Positions 48,469 to 59,935 are shown, counted from the stretch's first letter. The stretch: 64,000 nt of DNA from Lithospermum erythrorhizon (GCA_019722365.1 JADFUC010000581.1:56649-120648), one strand, 5' to 3'. Made by a program: numbers and translations. The notes: generated from the sequence alone by a model not told the origin.

Positions 48469-49485
48469 TTGGAAAAACGAACTATACAACAGGCTGCTAA
48501 GAAATAATCTGATATCTGTCCCCGAAAGTATGATTACAGGCGAAAACGGATCAGTCAATCCGGCGCTTTCCTTAAAAGCAGTCGACCCTCTTCCCAAGCG
48601 GTGCGGAGATGACGAGAGGTGATCGTTTTCTGGATAAAATGACCCACCCAGTGAGCTTCACAAGCACAGAGTGAATCGATCGACGAACCACCTGCGAGTT
48701 TGATATATCACCTTGAGGAAAACAAAGCGAAATGAGAGAATGGGTGCTCACCGGTTTGCGTAGTGTGTGCTTTTCTTTTCACGATTTCTTGTGTTGTTGT
48801 AGGCGATGGATTGTTGAAATTATATAAGTGCCAAACAAAACGTCTTCTGCATTAAGGTGCACTAAACACCCTTAATGACCAAATAAAAACGTATGTAACT
48901 CCCATTTGATTTGAATGCCAAATCAAATTCTGATTTCAAGTTTGAAATGTGCAAAACCGAACTTCGACCCGGAAAGGCTTAAGTGGGCTCGCCACGACCC
49001 CCCTTTTCGGGCTTGCATTAGGTAATGGCCAGTGCACACACGCACACAGCCGCGGTTTCTGGTTTGATCCGTCTGCGCAAACTCATTGACACGCCGATGA
49101 GGCGATTTTGGGTTCTGGCGCTCTAATATTCACTTTATCCAGCGGATGATCTTGGGTATAGATGAATTAACAATTCATCATAACATGTAGTGTTCGGGAC
49201 ACACTAAAGAGTCTTAGGAAAGCATACTAATAGTTCATTTCCATTAAGATCGTCTATTTTTATACTTTTGTCATCTGTAAGCTTGTCCTATTTGCAGTAT
49301 TTATATGTATTTAGTAAACAAATCAACTATGTATTTATTAAACAAATCAACTTAACAATTATTAAATATATTATCTCTTAAAATTTTGAAAATGTCAAAC
49401 TTAGACAATCTTTATGAACAAAGGGGGAGTACTTTTATTTGAATAAAATTTTTAAATCGCTGTATCACATAAATGATTATATACA
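48469..49485 (-). repeat. Copia 5' LTR
   Basis: Counterpart of 42,353-43,590, sharing CGAAATGAGAGAATGGGTGCTC (48,728-48,749), TTTCTTGTGTTG and the closing AT-rich block. Its outer end appears cut short by about 70 bases relative to the other LTR. No good methionine-tRNA primer site is evident on its inner side. Confidence 0.65.
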
Positions 49486-49559
49486 TTAGACAATCAAAAT
49501 TTATTAATTAAAATTAATAAAATTCAATTTATGTGGATCAATTAATTTAACTAATTAAT

Positions 49560-49700
49560 AGATAGCTAATTGACAAAATAGTCCTAGAAAGTGGGCATAA
49601 ATTGCACTTTGGTCCCCAATAGTGGCAACGTAACACTTTGGTTTTCGATAGTGACACAATTTAGCATTTTGGTCCGTAATAGTGACACAATTTTTCTTTT
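49560..49700. repeat. About 30-bp degenerate tandem repeat
   Basis: Three units near 49,590-49,690: TTGCACTTTGGTCCCCAATAGTGG, then AACACTTTGGTTTTCGATAGTG and TAGCATTTTGGTCCGTAATAGTG, with GACACAATT-like joins. Similar TTTGGTCCC phrases occur at the edge of the hairpin element (50,891). Confidence 0.65.
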
Positions 49701-49734
49701 AAATTTAGACGGATAAGTTAGTTTGGGTATCTGG

Positions 49735-50090
49735 TTGAGATGATTCGTTAGTGATTTGAGGCTACATCTTGATCAGACTATGGTATATTATGACAGTCTG
49801 AGTGAAATATTCTTAACCAATAATCAAATTCATCATAAGAGGACGAAAGACATTGATATGAGATATCATTTCATAGAAGAGAAGAATCCAAGGTAAATAA
49901 AATTGGATCTTTGTAGATAACCCAACTGGTATGTTAACAAAACTGATTCAGCAGAGCTAGTTTCAACATTGTTTGAACTTGCTAAACATGCACAACTGTT
50001 AGTTGTGGGCAACATCTGAGGTAGATTTACATCTGCATATGGTGCAATTCTGCACATCTATTCACTATCTAAGCACATCTGGTATTGTTA
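49735..50090 (+). pseudogene. Copia RNase H remnant, plus strand
   Basis: From about 49,782, YYDSLSEIFLTNNQIHHKRT followed by KDIDMRYHFIEEKN matches the end of copia pol, where the usual sequence has D-S-Q/S-A-I, H-x-R-T-K-H-I-D and R-Y-H-F-I. About 49,920-49,990 reads NWYVNKTDSAELVSTLFELA in another frame. It belongs to a different, older element than the one to its left and lies in the opposite orientation. Confidence 0.7.
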
Positions 50091-50884
50091 GTACATCTGA
50101 TGCATATTTATGAGCATTGTGATCTCGAGGAAGTTTCTGTTTATCTATTATCTTAGGAGGATTAGTCAAGTAAATTTTTTTTGAAGATACATTGAATCAA
50201 GCGCTGTCTACGCTCTGACATTTCGACAATTGGGACTTTATCGGAGGTTACAAACCAGGCCTCGAGTCCCAAACATCGATATGAAGAAGAAGAAGCGAGA
50301 GGTGTCGATCGGGACTTGCATCTGAGATGACAAAATTCCCGACACATTCCATCGTTCTTGAAGAAGACATCGGACGCTCGCCGGCTTGATCGGGAATCCC
50401 CGATAAGTCCCAGATGGAAGCATTTTCTGGGCTTTGTTTTGGCTTAGGCGATTCAGTCCCCAGGCCTTTACATACTAATTCACACGTTTTAAATCTTTGT
50501 AACCAAAATATCTTATATAGTAGAGTCATATTCTTCTCGATTAGGGTTCCTGAATAATTTAGCATTAGATTCTTACAGTGTAGTGATTTCACAACGTTTG
50601 TGAGTATAGTTTAAATAAATACGTAATATGTTATTCTCATTATAGTGGAATCTGTTTGGTGGCTTTTTTTCGTAAATTAATCCTAACATATTGTTAGAGA
50701 TATCATTTAAAAATATATCATTTATCAAAAATTTTGTACACTTTTACATAATTTCATAGTCTAGATTAACATATACTATTATTATTAGATGCTTTCAATA
50801 AAAATCATGTTGGTAATAGACAATACTTATTATATCGATAGGATAGAATAGTTACAATCTACCTTTTTTGTCACGGATAATTGA
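50091..50884. other. Retroelement tail or LTR-like sequence
   Basis: Follows a copia pol end, so this is probably 3' sequence of that element. TCTTATATAGTAGAGTC (50,508-50,524) could be an LTR TATA region. ACATCTG words recur at 50,004, 50,027, 50,087 and 50,106. Minus-strand frames at 50,162-50,592 show no domain. Confidence 0.35.
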
Positions 50885-51305
50885 TGGTTTGGTCCCGATA
50901 AGTGTAGCCGAGGTTGTACATTAGTCACGATGAGGTAGCAGCGTAGCCTGAAATGGTCACGAGAGTGTACACAGGTTACAATTTGGTCTTATTTGAATAT
51001 TTTCTGGCGATTAAATACTTAGTTTTGGGTCAAAAATACAATTTTTGATATTTAGCCCCATTAAGTTCTAATTTTTTTGAAATGTACTTTTTATTGAAAT
51101 TATATATTTTTTTTTTATGTATTTACGATTTATTGTAATTAGTGTAATATTAGGAACTTAATGGGGCTAATCTAACATTATATTTGGCGTGAAATGTTAA
51201 TTTATAACGGAGGAGATATTAAAATAGGGACAAATTGTAACCGGGTATCTGCTTTCGGGGTATTGCCTTTCGTTGCTATTCTTGGGGCCGTCTCTGTGGC
51301 TTTCA
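50885..51305. repeat. Hairpin element (MITE or foldback-like)
   Basis: Two arms of about 170-190 bases in inverted orientation around a T-rich loop of about 75 bases. Inner arm: TAGCCCCATTAAGTTCTAAT (51,053-51,072) against ATTAGGAACTTAATGGGGCTA (51,149-51,169). Outer arm: GGTTACAATTTGG (50,984) against GACAAATTGTAACC (51,229). The match continues to TTTGGTCCC against GGGGCC. No coding sequence. It lies about 150 bases beyond the stop codon of the desiccation-related gene. Confidence 0.75.
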
Positions 51306-51401
51306 CTACCCAACACAGGGGCCAAAATCGCCCAATTAACTCAACTTTTATACATACACAATCCACATTTTCTATTTATAGAAATACATTATTTTTGTAT
51401 A

Positions 51402-51407
51402 TTTATT
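51402..51407 (-). terminator. Candidate polyadenylation signal of the desiccation-related gene
   Basis: AATAAA on the minus strand, 42 bases after the TGA stop at 51,449, within AT-rich sequence. No closer canonical signal is seen. Confidence 0.4.
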
Positions 51408-51448
51408 AATTGTAGTCTTAATTCATATGATAGTTATACATGGAAATC

Positions 51449-54400
51449 TCAGTAGTTCGTAAACGAATCTTCTAATCCATCATCATTAAGATATAAATAT
51501 TTTTGAGCAATTCTTCCACTAGCTCCTTTAGGGAAAAATCCACCAGGCACACTCTCATTCCCAGTGCTATAAACAACCCGAAGTATTTCTCTGGGCGTCC
51601 TCCGATAAGAAAGCGAGTTGTAATTCGCGGATAATACGTTACTTTTCGTGCGATTTTCAGCTCCTAATTCGCGTGGGACGATGATTCCTTCGTCTCTAAT
51701 TCCACACATCGCCAATTGGTTTCTGAAATTGGAGATTTTGATTGTGAATTCAGCTACTGTGTAATTGTAAGGGTGGACGGCCTTTGTAGCTCTTTCGTAG
51801 AGGTAATGCCTGATCACTGCATCCTGCCCTGCTTCAACCCCTAATAGTCCTGCCAAAAGCTGCTTAAGAAAAATGTATAAATTTATCATTTATGTCATCA
51901 ATTAGGAATGAAGAGTTAGAGCTGGTAGGTAATGGGAGGTACAATGTGTTATGTGTTATGTGACCATTACATTTTAATATAATTTTATTCAAATAAATAT
52001 TGATCACACTCTTGATTATAAAATTATGGAATCTTTCGATTACTTCATTATTCAAACTAGTTGTTTGTGCAATCAGCTTTATGCAATTTGTTAAATTCTT
52101 TTACGTGAACTTATGTTGACAACACATTATTTGTGATAATTGACGACTTCGTCTTTGTATTCTTCATAGCTTGGCGTATTTGATAAAGGCAATTTCAATT
52201 GACGTGTGGCGCTTTTGAAAGTAGCTTCTTAGATCATGGGACTTCAATTTCCAATCACATTTAGTAACCTCCTAATTCCCTCTTCTGTATTATATATGGG
52301 GTAGATATAAAAATGAAAATATTATGACCTTGATAATCAATACTATAATTGAAATTAATTACTTAAGAATATAAAATGAATTAGAAATAAAGTTACTCTA
52401 GTCATATGAAAATCGATCTAACAATATAATTAGCCTCATATGGAAACCACATATAAGTACACATTAAAAAAAAAAAATTCACCTTGGCCACTTATAATGA
52501 GAATCGAGCTGAGAGCTTTTGTAAGTCCTTGGAAGACCTCTAACAAGCTAGACTATTCAATAATGCTCACATATAAGTACATTAGTTTTGTTTGATATCA
52601 TATTCTCCCTCAAATTTTTTAGTTGGCGTTTACTTTTTGATGTAAAGTTTGTGCACAAAATAATGTTATAATTATATTATAAAAAAACAAAAAAAAAAGA
52701 TTATGAAATATTGTTAAAAATAAATTCAAAGATATTACTTTTTAGAACAAGGGAAAAAAGTAATGGAAAAATTTGTTTTATGTTTACTCATAGTATAAAT
52801 CATATCATCTTTTATCAATCATTAATATATCTTTTTGCATATTATCAAAATATGAAAATATCCATTCTCAGTCTTTAATTAATTTGTATCTCTCTCTATT
52901 CTAAAAGATATTGTCAATTTTGAAATGTAATGATCAAATATTAGCAAATTTTGTATAGTTTTAATTGATATAAATGCATAACTTTGATTTGGATCAAATT
53001 TTACCATAATAAATTATCTAGGTTGAAAAATTGTGATAAAAGGAAAGAAAAATATATTTACCATATTATCGAAACTCATGAAATAATACTTCCACTACCT
53101 TTTCTTTCAATTACGTCACAATTTTTTTTTTGAAACATTATAAATATGATACAAAAATATTTGAATGTAAAAAATTAACCATAAAAAAGTCAAAGCTTGG
53201 GAATGTTTTTGGATGGATGGTGTATCTTTTATGAAATTAATTCTCTAGGAATTGAAACAGTGATGTAACTCACCCTCTTTGTTATATAGCCATTGATGTT
53301 AGGGTTGGTGCCCACATAGCCCAAGAGCCCCATGTATGGAATCACATAAGAAGCTAGCATGTAACTGATACTATCACGGTATGGATCAAATGGAGGATCA
53401 AGTTCATATCCAAATGCACTGTTGAACAATTCTGCAAAGTTTTTGGCACTCAGATCCAGTAGAGGTCTTGGGAATCCACCAACTGTTGTTTTCAGAGCCC
53501 TGTTGAAACAATATTAGGATCCGTTGGTTTTTATTTACGGAGTAATTTCTTTTAATACCTGTAATCCTGCACTTTGATGATGACATATTAATTAAGAAAT
53601 TTTATATTTTTATATTTGAGCCCCTGATTAATCAAAACATAAATAATTATATTGGTATTACCAATTGTTAATAGAATGGTTATAAGATGATAAAGTAGCA
53701 AATTTATACATGGGAAATAATAAAAACTAGTATTTTGGCACAATCGATGTTTGTGTATCATACTAAACTTAATTTATGTGGCCGATGAAGAAATTTGCAT
53801 TATATTGTATTAACTACCCTACAATGAAAATTTTAGGTAGTTATTTTATAAGTTGGTTATTAAAATTGAATGAATATGATTATAGGTGTATATATGAAAA
53901 TTTTGGTTTAGGTATTATATATGGGATAAATTAAGAAAATAGAATTTTTTAGGTTGGGATGTCAAATATAAAAAATCACATACACTGAGTATAAAAAAAA
54001 CAAAGTAAATAATTTAACAGTTAGCACTTTAACTAGGCTTAATTTTATATTTGACCGCCACCTATTCAGACCTTCTCAAAACAACCCTTTAAATTGTTAA
54101 GACTGCCAAAACATACTTCAACCTATTGATGGTTCAGAAAATACTGCTTGACCCAAGTCAATATGTTTCATCTTTCAACCCGAAGTAAGATTACTATTGA
54201 CATAATTTACCAACAAAACAAGAAGTATTTTTAAAAAGGCTAATAATTAATGGATTTGTCTACTGTGTCATTTAATTTTCAACATCTCATGAAGTTTTGT
54301 CTTTTCAATAGTACCTAAACTTTATATAACTACCGAGTCTTGGCTGTACTGTATTTACTATACTCAGATTCTCTTTTCTTTGTCTTTCTAACCTTTTTTT

Positions 54401-57175
54401 TTGTTTCAAAATACTTGTCCTTAGCATAGAAAATTATATTTTACGTTCTGATATGCTTTTGTTGATAAATTATCAATAGACCAATTATATAGTTTCAATA
54501 TTTTATATTTTCAGTATCCTTTTTGACTAATTTTTATTTTTCTTAATTTATATGCAAATAACTAGAAAGACAATTAAAAGGGAACGGATGGAGAAAATAT
54601 CTTTTATGGAATGCCCCTTAGAACTTATTTTTCAATTAAGATATACAGAGTATAAAATTTCATATATTACGAGAGTAAAAAAGGACAATTACTAAATTTA
54701 TAAGACATATTTTAAAATAATTTAATATGTGGGAATCTTTTATAGTAATTAACATAATACATAAATTTTAATTTAACCCCATTTCTTACTCGCCTCGCCT
54801 ACCCCTTCACTTTGGCCCATAAAATGTGAAAGACTGCACTTTTGTTTTGCACAGACAGTGTGCCTACATGTCATATTCTTATGAATTGAATTTTTATAGA
54901 TAAAGGAATCTACTTTATGAATGCACTAATTTTGGTCTAAAAAATTACTCCCTCCATCCTTTTTTTTAAATATCATTTACTTTTACATAAAATTTAAGAA
55001 AAATTTAAATTTATCTCACAAATATAATTTTTCCTCCATTTTTCTTATCTAATTTGGTAAAATGAGAACCTAAAAGAAATTTATATTTTAGAAATAGTTG
55101 GTCATACCTAAAAGGGATAGAGGGTAGGTGGGAAAGCCTAATACACCCTGATGAGAAATAGTAGTTAGAGGTGCATAGCTTTGACTACCGAAGGATTTTA
55201 AGCTACTCGACATATTGTGTTGATAGTAGTTGGGAGTGGAGTGCATTGGGTGTGGATGGTGGTGAGCGGAGTAAGTGGCTTCCGAAGAAAGAGATCAAAT
55301 TCAAAATTATGTAACATTTTAATTATTATAAACGGCTCCTTTATCTGATAAGTTATTTAAAAAATATACACTAATCATAAAAAATTGTATAATTTCTTTT
55401 GCCGCGTGTTCTCAGAAATTTTATATATTTACAAATTAAAATTGTGTTCTAGGGACATCTCGAAAAAGTAAATAGTACAGACATTGACAAAGATCCTGAG
55501 CTTTAGGAGCATGATTGAAAGATGAGAACTCGAGGAACAAGTTGAAATTCAACTTTGAGCCCAGGGGAGCAAGCGATGGTAGCCTTTTTAAAAACAAAAG
55601 TAGAACTTGGCCTCGCGTGATTTGTTGTAGTGTGAGGCTTAGTGAATTTAGCGTCAGCGTGGTTTGATTTAAGCTTTGAAGCTTGATAATGGCTTTACAA
55701 CCTCTTATAACGGCCTTGCTTGAGCTTTGTTGTTGTAGCGATGTCCGAGTATGAAAGTTGAGTATCAGCCTTTGTTGACAGTGATGATTAGATAGGGGCC
55801 CCCTTAGCGGCTATTTCTTGCCGGACTTCAAGCTATATAAGGAGTGAATGTTCGGTGTATTCACATATCACAGAACTTGATGAATTAAACACGATATTTT
55901 TATTCTGAATATTGAAGCGTTCTAAGAGATGCGTATCAAATTTCATCGGTTGCCTTACGACTTGAAAATTGCGCATTTGTGCGGTAATCTTAATTCGAGC
56001 GGCTATTTTAGGCTACACGGAGATGTTTTCAAGCTACCAAGCGAGATTGTTTTTACTGCTTTGGTGGTTTAAAAGATTTAACTTAGAGAATTTCAGAGGT
56101 GTCCTTTGTATTTTCTCAGGTGTTTTGTGTATTTTCTGAATGAGAATGTTGATATCAATTTCGAAAATATAAGGGGGTATTGATGAGCCTAGGGGCGAAT
56201 CTGCTTGATTGATTGGTTTAATTCCGGTGTATCGTGATGCACTTGGTTGAATTTGAAGCCGAATCACGAGGCAGGTCGGAGATTGATAATTACTTGGTTG
56301 CCATGTAATTGGAAATAGGCACAATCTTTATATAAAAAGAAGGTTTAAGTTAACTTACAAGTCAATAGCGTTTCATGTTGGACCTCGGACCTTTTGGAGC
56401 CTTTATTTTGATCCCATGGCAAGATCTCGTTGACAGAAACTTTGATTTTCGACCCTTTGGGCGATTTTTAATTAGATAAAATTAGGGATTTTGGCACCAG
56501 GCATAAATTTAATGAAGCTGTGGTCGGGGCTATTTCCCCGGAAACCAGCACGACAAATGCGAGGGTTTCGCATTAAATTTAGGGTTAGTCGAGAGCACTG
56601 TAGCAATCATTTTTTAGTGGCTAAATTTTAATTAATTTTATTAATTAATTTTAATTATATTTTAATAAATTTTTACTGTCTACAGACCCATCATGATGTT
56701 GTGGAAATCTATCTACTACTTAAAGAATAATCATGATGTTGTGGAAATCTATCTACTACTTAAAGAATAATAGGTTTTAAAAAAAATTGTAGTTAGATCT
56801 TGTATGCACGTATGAAAAAAAATCATATACATGGAACCTTAAGTGCCCAACTTCTTGATACCCAAACTCTTCGATTATCTTTCTGGATACAAAATCAAGA
56901 TTTGCTTTCTGGGCACCAATCGGAGGAGGACCCCCCCAGGTCAGCTCCGGCGCAACCTTATCAAGACCGTATCCTAAGGAACCATACAAGAAATATTCAC
57001 ATTCTAAATGCTCCAAATTCACAGCAAATTGCATCAAGTCGATGTCTCTGCAGTCTATTGGAACTCCATGAGAAGGATAACCTGAAGGACAGAGGCAATC
57101 ACACATCGAAATAACCGATGAAGAAAAAACCATGAAAGTGATTAAGATGAACTTGAAACACAAAGAATGATCCAT
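51449..57175 (-). CDS. PCC13-62: Desiccation-related protein PCC13-62-like (ferritin-like), three exons
   Basis: Exons on the minus strand: 57,175-56,838, 53,499-53,274 and 51,859-51,449, giving 324 residues without a frameshift; PCC13-62 proteins are about 310. The start MDHSLCFKF begins a secretory signal peptide (about residues 1-23), so a cell wall or extracellular location is likely. The family (Ferritin_2) has a four-helix ferritin-like fold; helix motifs here are LEHLECEYFL, YQEVGHLR (E-x-x-H), ASYVIPYMGLLGYVGTNP, and LLGVEAGQDAVIRHYLYERA, ending SVPGGFFPKGASGRIAQKYL. Biochemical role is not settled; relatives are induced by ABA and dehydration. Introns: phase 2 after AG|G, with the donor GTTCCATG being weak, and phase 0 with a GTGAGT donor. 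Intron 1 is 3.3 kb and repeat-filled. Start choice: first ATG that yields a signal peptide; an in-frame upstream ATG (57,274) would add 33 untypical residues. Confidence 0.92.
53500..55449 (-). other. Intron 1 of PCC13-62-like gene, AT-rich part
   Basis: Very AT-rich, without coding signal on either strand. The acceptor side reads TATTGTTTCAACAG before the exon. TGAGAAATAGTAGTTAGAGG around 55,150 begins a somewhat less AT-rich stretch that may be another insertion. Confidence 0.6.
55450..56690. repeat. Dispersed repeat X, copy 2, within intron 1
   Basis: Co-linear with 22,740-24,225. Shared: GATTTAAGCTTTGAAG (55,666), TTGTTGTAGCGA, GATAGGGGCC (55,791), GTGTTTTGTGTATTTT (56,120), TTCGAAAATATAAGGG (56,160), ATTAAATTTAGGGTT (56,571) and TTTTAATAAATTTT (56,660). 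It has inserted into, or expanded, the intron of the desiccation gene. The minus-strand frame 56,034-56,324 lacks a counterpart. Confidence 0.6.
56691..56770. repeat. Perfect 40-bp tandem duplication near the intron 1 donor
   Basis: TCATGATGTTGTGGAAATCT followed by ATCTACTACTTAAAGAATAA appears twice with no gap (56,691-56,730 and 56,731-56,770), with no difference. It lies directly after the end of repeat X and 67 bases inside the intron from the donor at 56,837. Confidence 0.95.
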
Positions 57176-57239
57176 TATTTTTCTTAGGTTGCTTGAGTGA
57201 GTTTTTGTGTTTGTCTTCTCCCTCTTTGGGTAAATATGT

Positions 57240-57505
57240 AGAATATTTATAATAAATGGTTGCATATATAACACGTCGTTAACCCCGGTTTGTTTAGTTG
57301 ATTGAGATGGATACTAGCTTCTATTTTTGGGACGTGGCATGCGGCTGATGATAAATTCGTTGGATGTAAGCAATTCCCAATTGGTGAATCACTTTCAAAG
57401 GTTGTTCATAAAAGAGTTCTCTTCATAGAAAAGCGAGGCGCATGGCGTCGGGTGAAAATCCCCGCGTGAAGAGATTATCGATGGGTGTCGGTTTTAAAGG
57501 TCGGA
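57240..57505 (-). promoter_or_regulatory. Putative promoter of PCC13-62-like gene with ABRE and DRE cores
   Basis: Upstream of the ATG at 57,175: TTATATATGC (reverse, about 57,261-57,270) as TATA candidate, GACGTGTT (reverse, 57,271-57,278) and GACGTGGC (plus, 57,331-57,338) as ACGTG-core ABA response elements. Reverse-strand CCGAC cores lie at 57,487-57,491 (ACCGAC) and 57,500-57,504. This set is typical of dehydration-responsive plant genes. Five- to seven-base words occur by chance, so function is inference. Confidence 0.45.
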
Positions 57506-57569
57506 TTCTGCTTTTCTTATTATTTGGGCTTCGGTTTGATGTTGGTACGATTCCCAATTAGATGGATAA

Positions 57570-58480
57570 ACACCAAATAAAGGTTAGTTTTTTTGTTTTT
57601 TCGTTTTTTTTCATTTTTTATTGTTTTAATTATTTGTTTTATAATTACTTGAATGTTTAATTGTTTGTTATCGTTTTAATTACATGATTTAATTTCTTTT
57701 GGTTTAGGTTTTTTGTTTATTGTTTTTAATTAGTTGTTGTATAATTCATTTAATTCTATTAATTATAAATTTAATTTGTTCTTTAATTAATTTTTTATTT
57801 TAATTTATTTAATTTTAATTTGTTAATTTGTATAGATTAGAAGTTTAATTCATTTTTTATTGGGTTTTTATTAGTTAGATTGAATTGGGAATTGATTAGT
57901 TTGTTTTTTAGTTGATTGAATTGGGTAATTGAATTGTTGTTTGATGAATTGAATTGGATTGAGTTTGAATTAGATTAGATTTGAGTTTGATTTAAGAGCT
58001 AAGATTAGTTGAATTGAATTTTATTTAATTGATGAAATTGGATAATTGAATTGAGTTTAGAATTATATTTGAGTTTGAATTAGATTAAATCGAATTGAAT
58101 TTGAATTGAATTGAGTTTGAATTGATAAAGAATTAGTTTGAATTGAGTTTGAATTAGATTTGAGTTTGAATGTTGTTTGAATTAGATCGAATTGGGTTTG
58201 AATTAGATTTGAGTTTGAATTAGATCGAATTGAGTTTGAATTAGATTTGGGTTTGAATGTTGTTTGAATTAAATCAGTGCTTGGGTTTGAATGGGTGAGT
58301 TTGAATTGAGTCTGAATTAGATCGAATTGAGTTTGAATTAGATTTGAGTTTGAATGTTGTTTGAATTAGATCGAATTGAGTTTGAATTAGATTTGAGTTT
58401 GAATTAGATCGAATTGGATTTGATTTGAATTGAATTGAGTTGAATGATGTTGTTTTAATTTTGATGGAATTTGAATTTTG
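57570..58480. repeat. GAATTGAGTTTGAATTAGAT low-complexity block
   Basis: After T-rich sequence (57,580-57,890), the units GAATTGAGTTTGAATTAGAT, TTGAGTTTGAATGTTGTTT and GAATTAGATCGAATTGAG recur at about 20-60 base spacing through 58,470. No open frame. Its place just before the TnpA-like region matches the 11.5-12.8 kb block of the first CACTA element. Confidence 0.8.
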
Positions 58481-58499
58481 AAAAGCAGCTTGTTTTTAT

Positions 58500-59935
58500 A
58501 TGGCTCTAAGTAGGCGGTAAGAGTAGATTCGAAGAAGGTGCGATGGAGCAACAAGAAAAGTGGGCGGTCGTTGAAGAGCCTAGGGTAGTATCAGGACCTT
58601 GTGATCGAGCTAAGCTGCGGGCCCGTGCCTCGACATAGGCAAACTACGCCTACTTGGACCCCCGGGGCGATGTCTGCGAAACACGTCGACTTGTCTAAGT
58701 GTCTGGCTTGCGCCAGCTGAAATTGGTCGGCGTCGGTTATCGCACGATAAAGGCGAGAGAGACATTTGACGATTCGAGGGGTCGGTAAGCGAGATGTTAT
58801 GGCCTTGATCTCGGTCGGGAGTAGCGGTCGGGTGCGTCGACCGATAGGCGAATTAATCTCGCCTGTCCGGGGCAGGATCCAATAAGAAGAAGTGGTGATC
58901 TGGCGGCGAAGGGGGAAGAAAAGGCTCTGGCTGCAGTGCGGGGTGTAGAGCGATCCGGCGTTTCTCCGCTTGGGACTCCCGTGCCGTTGGATCCATTGCT
59001 TGACTGTGTGGGTGAAATTATGTCCTCTTAGTGCGGAGGATGGCCGGCCAGCGATATCCTTGAAAAACAGAGCCGAACCGCGTGACTCTTGTCGGCCGGG
59101 CAGGATGGGGCTCACCCCGAAGCATTCCACCGGGGAACAAGGACCTTAATTGTGTTCGGTGGTAAGTTTGGAATTTTACTATTAAATTTGAATTTTCATT
59201 CTTGTAAGTTATTAACTATGTATTTTAATTGTGTTTCAGGTGGTGAGGGCGGGAAAGCGTCACTTGGCCAGATTAAATGTCGTCTTGGTCTTAACAAGAA
59301 GAAGGACAAGGCGACAGACGAACCGACGGGGGAATTACACAGCAGAGACTTCTGAGGCGCTTTCGTAAGTTTCCAATTCTATAAGTTAAATTTAAATTTT
59401 TATTTACATAAATTTCAATTCTTTATCGTTATTTATATTTCATTCATATGTTTCTATAACTTTGATGATGCAGCGGTATTGTTCGGCCGAGAATGCGGGC
59501 CGGACTTAGATCCCGTTAAATTTCGTAAGGACAAGGGGTTGTGGATGCGGACTTCGGCCAGTGAGAGCGGGGATTGGGGAAAGGCCGGATGCTTGGGCCG
59601 GTCCTTACCAGCCCCGGCGAAGATGTTGATGAATGTTAGTCCATCGAAACGATTCAAACCGCGAGGATGCAGCGTCGGTTAGCCGAATCGGAGGCGGAAA
59701 CGGGCCCTTCAGGCTTCGGTGCAATATGAAGGGAAGAGATCGCGGGCCTCAAGAATCAGGTGGCCCAAGTTATGGCCATGTTCAGCTTATGTGGGAGGTG
59801 CAGGCATTGCTGACTTGGATTTTTGTAGTCTGTCCGTGCGTGAGAGTCGTGCATGACTAAGCTAGGCGTCAGATTGACTGATTGTGGTACGAGTAGCCCA
59901 TCCAGAAGCCCAAGACCCATTTAGTCAACCCCGGC
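58500..59935 (+). pseudogene. TnpA-like region of second CACTA element, broken
   Basis: GC-rich blocks are separated by AT-rich, intron-like gaps (59,158-59,240 and 59,355-59,475). Plus-strand pieces include GGKASLGQIKCRLGLNKKKD (59,247-59,306) and GPDLDPVKFRKDKGLWMRTS (59,502-59,561), which resemble the basic segment and the D-P-V-x-F / T-H-x-R-K-type region of plant CACTA first-gene products. Acceptors ending in TTTCAG at 59,239 and TGATGCAG at 59,473 fit. The 179-codon minus-strand frame at 58,591-59,130 probably reflects GC-rich composition. Similarity is weak, so the call rests mainly on position and order. Confidence 0.45.

Larger units (their letters stand above)
42353..49485 (-). mobile_element. 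Ty1/copia retrotransposon, minus strand, near complete but decayed
   Basis: About 7.1 kb bounded by direct repeats (42,353-43,660 and 48,469-49,485). On the minus strand the order is 5' LTR, gag, protease, integrase, reverse transcriptase, RNase H, polypurine tract CCCGTGGGGGATA, 3' LTR. This is the canonical copia order, with integrase before reverse transcriptase. Only the reverse transcriptase part has a long open frame. The two LTRs differ by many substitutions and indels, so insertion looks old. I see no target duplication. Confidence 0.8.

Noticed and set aside
58591..59130. 179-codon open frame on the minus strand
   Set aside because: GC-rich sequence inside the TnpA-like region of a plus-strand CACTA element. 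No recognised domain, and the plus strand gives the expected order of element parts.
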